DNA from: Candidatus Hydrogenedentota bacterium
GTDB lineage: Bacteria > Hydrogenedentota > Hydrogenedentia > Hydrogenedentales > JAEUWI01
Reading direction: 5' to 3'
Assembly: GCA_016791475.1 (NCBI GenBank)
Contig: JAEUWI010000036.1
Location: 17,919-81,918, forward strand
Length of the DNA stretch: 64,000 bases
In this document: piece by piece, positions 60,467 through 64,000 of the stretch
Layout of the letters: each line of letters starts with the position of its first letter
Position numbering within the stretch: position 1 is the stretch's first letter
Program-made: the position numbers and the translations under genes
Notes under the pieces: generated by a model
Database searches by the model: none
Seen by the model: the letters and a program-made list of their open reading frames with translations, nothing else
What the model was told of the DNA's origin: nothing

Positions 60467-60550
60467 TCGACATCCTGCGATAGCTGGTCCCGAAGGGGAA
60501 TTCGGGGGAAGCGCGTGCTTTGTGGGTAATTCGGCATAGTATGCCATAAG

Positions 60551-60714
60551 GCAGTTGACAGTTGACAGTTGACAGTGGATAGTTGACAGCGAAGAAAGAA
60601 TCTGTCCAATCCGCGAGATCAGTCAGATCAGTCAGATCGGCCTAATCAGTCCTATCCGTCGAATCCGTCCTATCGAGCCCGCCGCGCCACTGTCAACTGT
60701 CAACTGTCAACTGC
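60551..60714. repeat. Perfect 28-nt inverted repeat of TTGACAG heptamers enclosing a nonamer array
   Basis: The left arm (60551-60578) has three tandem heptamers GTTGACA starting GCAGTTGACAG. The right arm (60687-60714) is its exact reverse complement. Between them, 60617-60679 is a 9-nt array: AGATCAGTC, AGATCAGTC, AGATCGGCC, TAATCAGTC, CTATCCGTC, GAATCCGTC, CTATCG. The right arm encodes the last residues and the stop codon of the DinB-like gene. Confidence 0.9.
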
Positions 60715-61233
60715 TCGCCTTATTCGCTCAATCTGATACAGGTGATACAAATCATGGGCCGCGTACATCCGCACCATCGTGGACAGGGTCTCGTTGCCAC
60801 GCTGGGAATGGATACCGTAGCGCGCCCACTGGTCGCCCCTCACCCGACGCAACAGGCGCAGGTTCATGGCGCGTACGTTCGCGAAATCCGTTAGCGCCTC
60901 TTCCAGGCCGAATTCATCCGGAAAGAGGTTGGCAATCCAACGGTCGGGGTCCATTGCCGCCAGGGGCGAACCCTCCTCCGCGAGAACGATCCGAAATCGC
61001 GTTCCAAGCACCAGTTCCACATGAGCCAGGTGCTGCACCACGTTCAACACGGACCACTTCCCCGGCGCCTCCGGCGTACGCAGTTTGTCCTCTGACACCG
61101 CTTCCGCCGCCGCACGCAGGGCGGAAGGCGTCGCCTCAAACACGGAAAAGGGTTCCCGATCACCAAGGTAATCCATCATGGTTTTCGTGTAGGCGGGTGT
61201 ATCGCCCTGAGCAAGATCGGAAGGTTGAGACAT
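60700..61233 (-). CDS. DinB-family protein with C-terminus formed by the heptamer repeat
   Basis: A 177-residue DinB/YfiT-like four-helix-bundle protein, a fold used for metal-dependent thiol-S-transferases and other small-molecule enzymes. WSVLNVVQHLAHVELVLGTRF carries one metal-type His pair, and AAHDLYHLYQIERIRR near the end carries the others, so three His candidates are present. The final residues AVDS and the TGA come from the TTGACAG repeat, so the original gene end was probably altered. ATG 61233 has AGGAG nine bases upstream. Function not defined beyond the family. Confidence 0.8.
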   Translation of the reverse strand: MSQPSDLAQGDTPAYTKTMMDYLGDREPFSVFEATPSALRAAAEAVSEDKLRTPEAPGKWSVLNVVQHLAHVELVLGTRFRIVLAEEGSPLAAMDPDRWIANLFPDEFGLEEALTDFANVRAMNLRLLRRVRGDQWARYGIHSQRGNETLSTMVRMYAAHDLYHLYQIERIRRAVDS

Positions 61234-61358
61234 GGGAAGAACTCCTGTGGGTTGGGGCCGGAGAATTATGGTAGCACGGGAATATGCGCACAGGGCGGGT
61301 TCCGCCGGCAAGGCGCACAGGCCGCAACCCACGTCAAGCGGAAGCGTATGTGCAATAC

Positions 61359-63746
61359 TTACCCGAGCAACCACACCTCCGCCACCTGGCAACCTCTCCC
61401 CCCGACAAGGTCCCATTGCAGTTCCAGGTTCCCGTCGCTCGTGGCCTCCCGGGGTATGGGGAATTCCTGCGGCGCAACGGGGTCGGACTGGGAAACCGGG
61501 CCATGGACCTCGTGGGAGCCATCCGCCCGAAGGGTCATCGTCGCCTTGAAGCGTCCGGCATAGACGACACGTACCCGATAGGCGCGGTTCGGGTCCAATC
61601 CCTCATAGCGCATTTTCAACGGCGTTCCATAAAGGGTCTGGGCCTGATCCGCCCACGACAGGCGCCACCCTTCCGCCGGGCGCATGAACTCCACCATCGC
61701 CGTGGAGACGCCTCCGGGATCTTGCGCCCAGGCCGTGTCCGCCACGAGGTGAGGCTGTCGGCCCACGCGTCCAAGGTCGTCGTAGAAGCCCCCTTCCGGA
61801 TTCCGCTCCCAGTCGCAAAGCGCCAGAATTCGGCTTCGGGCCGCCGCCTCGTCGAGGCCGCCATCCTTCAATCCAGCTTCCACCTTCGCCAGCTCGGCCT
61901 CCCACCAGCCGCGATTGTTCAGCGGCGTGTCAAGGAATTCCAAAATGGCGCCGCGCTCCGGGTTCATCGCCTTGAACCGCTTCACGTCGAGTTGAATTCC
62001 TATGAGGCGGAAAAGCGCCGGGCCAAACTTGTTCAGCTCTTTTCTCAGGGGCGCGAGCTCCGGGTGCTTCCCCGAATCGCGAAGTGCCTTACGGGCAGTC
62101 TTTATCGCCTCGGGAAGATCCCCCGCCACATCCGCGCGCAGCGACGCAATGGCGGCCTCTTCCCGCGCCCGCTCCGCCGCCGACCGCTTCTGGACGTAGT
62201 CATCGTACAGCGCGCGGAGATAAATCATCTGAAAGCGCCAGTTCTCCTTCAACGCCTTGCCGCCCTCCGCCGCCATGGCCCGCCAGTGTGCGGCCGTGGG
62301 CGCGATGGAGGCATTGTTCGCCAGCGGACCGACCCAGTTGTCCTCCAGCGCGAGCAAGCCCTTTGCAACCGCTTCCCCGTGCTTCCCGCCAATGAAATAG
62401 CGGCCATACGCCGCAAGAACTTCAGCGGGATCGGCCTCCGGATTCCAGCCGTACTGGCTCCAGAGCATTTTGTTCACGTCGTCGTGCACCCCTTCCGAGT
62501 AGGCGACAAAGCCGCGGGCATAAGGCATGAAGGTATTGTGTATCTGCTGCATGGCGCGCGGTCGCGCATTGAAGGACTCGCGCCCAAGGGTCAGTGCGAA
62601 AGCCGGATCCCACTCCGGAACGGGATACTGGCAGCGAACGCTGTGGGTGATGTCCGGATAACGCCGGATGGGATACTGGGCCGGTGTTCGCTCGCGCATC
62701 TCCTGGATGCCGATCTTGGCCCAGGGGCCAAAGGCCGCACCCGCGAACCACGGGGGCCGATGCTCTTGCAGATAGGTGAAGAAGGTATCGTTTTCTTCGG
62801 GCTCGAAGCCCTGATTGGACACCCAGAATCCCACACCCGGATGAGGGCCCTGGAGCGCCGGCGCCGTTTCGGCCAGCCAGTTCATCAACAGCCCCGGCTC
62901 GTTGCTGCCGGGATCCCCTCCCGCCACGAACACCTGGTCCACATGGGGCATCGCGGAAAAGAGGCGCGCCCAGGCGGCGCGGGTTTCGCCCGCGGCGGCC
63001 AAATTGGTCAGGTCCTCCTGGAGCGACATCCAGAGCCACACCTCCAACCCATAGGCATGGATCAATTCCGATAAGGCAATATTCCTGGCCCACATCGTGG
63101 AGTCCATATGGACACTCTCGCGCGCGGTGGGGTCGATCGTGGGAGACAATTCAATCGCATTCGCGCCAAACACAATCAGGTCGCGGATGTACTGATCGAA
63201 AGTATCCAGATCCCAGGCGTCAATGGTGTTGTTCATGTCGCCATAGCCCATCTGGTGCCCCCGCAACGGGACCACCGGCGCACTGGCGACGGGCGCGATC
63301 ACGGGCAGCGCGGGGTCGGCGCTGAAGTCGATGGAACGCAACACATGGGCGGCGGCAAAGAGCACACCGCGATGATCGACGCCGAGGCAGAAGACCCGGG
63401 GGACTCCGTCCTTCGATTCCGTCCAGATGGCATAGCCCTCTGGACGTTCCGGCAGCGCGAGGTTCGTCGGCAACGCAGCGGCCAGGTCCGGGCTGGAGTC
63501 GGGGGTGCCCAAAATAATCGCGGGGATTCCCGGGTTCACCGCGCCGGCGCGCCTGATCAACAGACCCGGCACCCGCGCTGCGAGTTCCTTCTCGATCAAC
63601 ATGGATGCCCCGGACGTCGCTTCCGCGCCGGTCGACGGCACGACGAGTTCCCATACCCCGGTCGGCTCGGTCCAGGCGTGCTGCAAGCCGAACAGGAGCA
63701 TGAGGGTCAATATGCGGGAGAAGAAACTATAGGCGGAGCGGTGCAT
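61359..63746 (-). CDS. Secreted glycoside hydrolase-like protein (alpha-glucuronidase/GH20-type N-domain)
   Basis: A 795-residue exported protein (signal SRILTLMLLFGLQHAW). The N-terminal 130 residues form a GH20/GH67-type small domain (AIILGTPDSSPDLAAALP, GYAIWTESKDGVPRVFCLG, GVLFAAAHVLRSIDF). A TIM barrel follows with GHQMGYGDMNNTIDAW, IRDLIVFGANAIELSPTID, VWLWMSLQEDLTNLAAAG and VDQVFVAGGDPGSNEPG. Later parts include a helical region (about 520-650) and a C-terminal beta-sandwich (GLDPNRAYRVRVVYAGRFKA). The order matches alpha-glucuronidase-like and related uncharacterised glycosidases, but catalytic residues are not certain. ATG 63746 begins the signal. It precedes the DinB gene on the same strand by 125 nt. 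Confidence 0.7.
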   Translation of the reverse strand: MHRSAYSFFSRILTLMLLFGLQHAWTEPTGVWELVVPSTGAEATSGASMLIEKELAARVPGLLIRRAGAVNPGIPAIILGTPDSSPDLAAALPTNLALPERPEGYAIWTESKDGVPRVFCLGVDHRGVLFAAAHVLRSIDFSADPALPVIAPVASAPVVPLRGHQMGYGDMNNTIDAWDLDTFDQYIRDLIVFGANAIELSPTIDPTARESVHMDSTMWARNIALSELIHAYGLEVWLWMSLQEDLTNLAAAGETRAAWARLFSAMPHVDQVFVAGGDPGSNEPGLLMNWLAETAPALQGPHPGVGFWVSNQGFEPEENDTFFTYLQEHRPPWFAGAAFGPWAKIGIQEMRERTPAQYPIRRYPDITHSVRCQYPVPEWDPAFALTLGRESFNARPRAMQQIHNTFMPYARGFVAYSEGVHDDVNKMLWSQYGWNPEADPAEVLAAYGRYFIGGKHGEAVAKGLLALEDNWVGPLANNASIAPTAAHWRAMAAEGGKALKENWRFQMIYLRALYDDYVQKRSAAERAREEAAIASLRADVAGDLPEAIKTARKALRDSGKHPELAPLRKELNKFGPALFRLIGIQLDVKRFKAMNPERGAILEFLDTPLNNRGWWEAELAKVEAGLKDGGLDEAAARSRILALCDWERNPEGGFYDDLGRVGRQPHLVADTAWAQDPGGVSTAMVEFMRPAEGWRLSWADQAQTLYGTPLKMRYEGLDPNRAYRVRVVYAGRFKATMTLRADGSHEVHGPVSQSDPVAPQEFPIPREATSDGNLELQWDLVGGRGCQVAEVWLLG

Positions 63747-64000
63747 GGGAGAATTCCATAAGAGTCGTAGTACGGCCGTTGGTCGCAACCAGAACAACGG
63801 AACCGCACATCGGCGTGGATAGTCGCAAACTTGATTGATGAAGGCGATTGAAGTGATGAGAAGCGAGAATGGACGCGAATAGCCCGTTGCCCTTGACGCT
63901 TGCAGATGGGCCATGATGACGTGGCATATGTTCTGTAAATTGAAAATGCGACCACGCATTCGTTCCAATCTTGGGTAGCTAACCAAGAACAAGATAGGAC
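63747..64000. other. Right-edge intergenic region
   Basis: No complete gene is visible. It should hold the promoter of the gene starting at 63746, but I see no clear -10/-35 pair. Confidence 0.4.

Noticed and set aside
60551..60578. TTGACA words as a promoter -35 region
   Set aside because: The words are tandem copies in an inverted repeat without matching -10 boxes at the right distance; repeat structure explains them better.

Overview
The window is GC-rich bacterial chromosome with about 48 protein genes, densely packed on both strands. No rRNA, tRNA, prophage or CRISPR array was seen. The gene set points to a Gram-negative, free-living heterotroph of the Planctomycetes/Hydrogenedentes type. 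This is an inference from three things: large secreted proteins with long Gly-Glu linkers and C-terminal membrane tails, two DUF1559-type pseudopilins, and secreted sugar-active proteins including a DUF1080 protein. No taxonomic marker was compared.

Layout. 1-1332: broken or start-less rsmI fragment and a glucuronokinase-like GHMP kinase. 1720-8607: a 2295-residue surface protein with beta-helices, ten Ig-like repeats and a Gly-Glu linker. 8709-15032 (minus): PAS hybrid histidine kinase, mltG, ruvX and a second Gly-Glu surface protein. 15355-20118 (plus): alaS, a glycerophosphodiesterase and a deoxyhypusine-synthase-like protein. 20150-21351: a REP-associated tyrosine transposase (RAYT) flanked by two REPIN-like inverted-repeat elements. 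21516-27851: an epimerase-like protein, an AraC regulator, a polysaccharide deacetylase, an MFS transporter, a third REPIN-like element and a creatinase-fold protein. 28174-34064 (minus): DUF2905, M16 peptidase, a PGPGW protein, two TerC proteins and TrkH. 34282-36726 (minus): two pseudopilins around a small His/Cys-rich membrane protein. 37143-41813 (plus): a gmhA-like isomerase, an MBOAT acyltransferase, mdh, a cysteine-free FmdB-like protein and lspA. 41985-50334: a beta-propeller protein, a PlsC-like acyltransferase, an alpha/beta hydrolase, a third Gly-Glu surface protein, a TPR protein and two lipoproteins, one apparently frameshifted. 50497-53788 (minus): a DUF547 protein and a large flavin/iron-sulphur membrane oxidoreductase. 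54240-63746: a DUF1080 fusion protein, a membrane protein, the proA-nadD-yqeK-methyltransferase operon, a DinB protein and a secreted glycosidase-like protein.

The most striking non-coding content is structured repeats. One family (three copies, two flanking the RAYT gene) consists of two inverted arms of about 38 nt, each of which is itself a hairpin. The arm cores differ between copies but keep base pairing. A second class is built from short tandem words of 7, 9 or 10 nt. Several are arranged as long inverted repeats, and most start on or just after a stop codon. The surface-protein trio and the permuted flavoprotein fused to a NapH-like iron-sulphur module are the most unusual protein-level features. 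Two genes (rsmI and a lipoprotein) look broken by single-base changes, which could be real or assembly errors.
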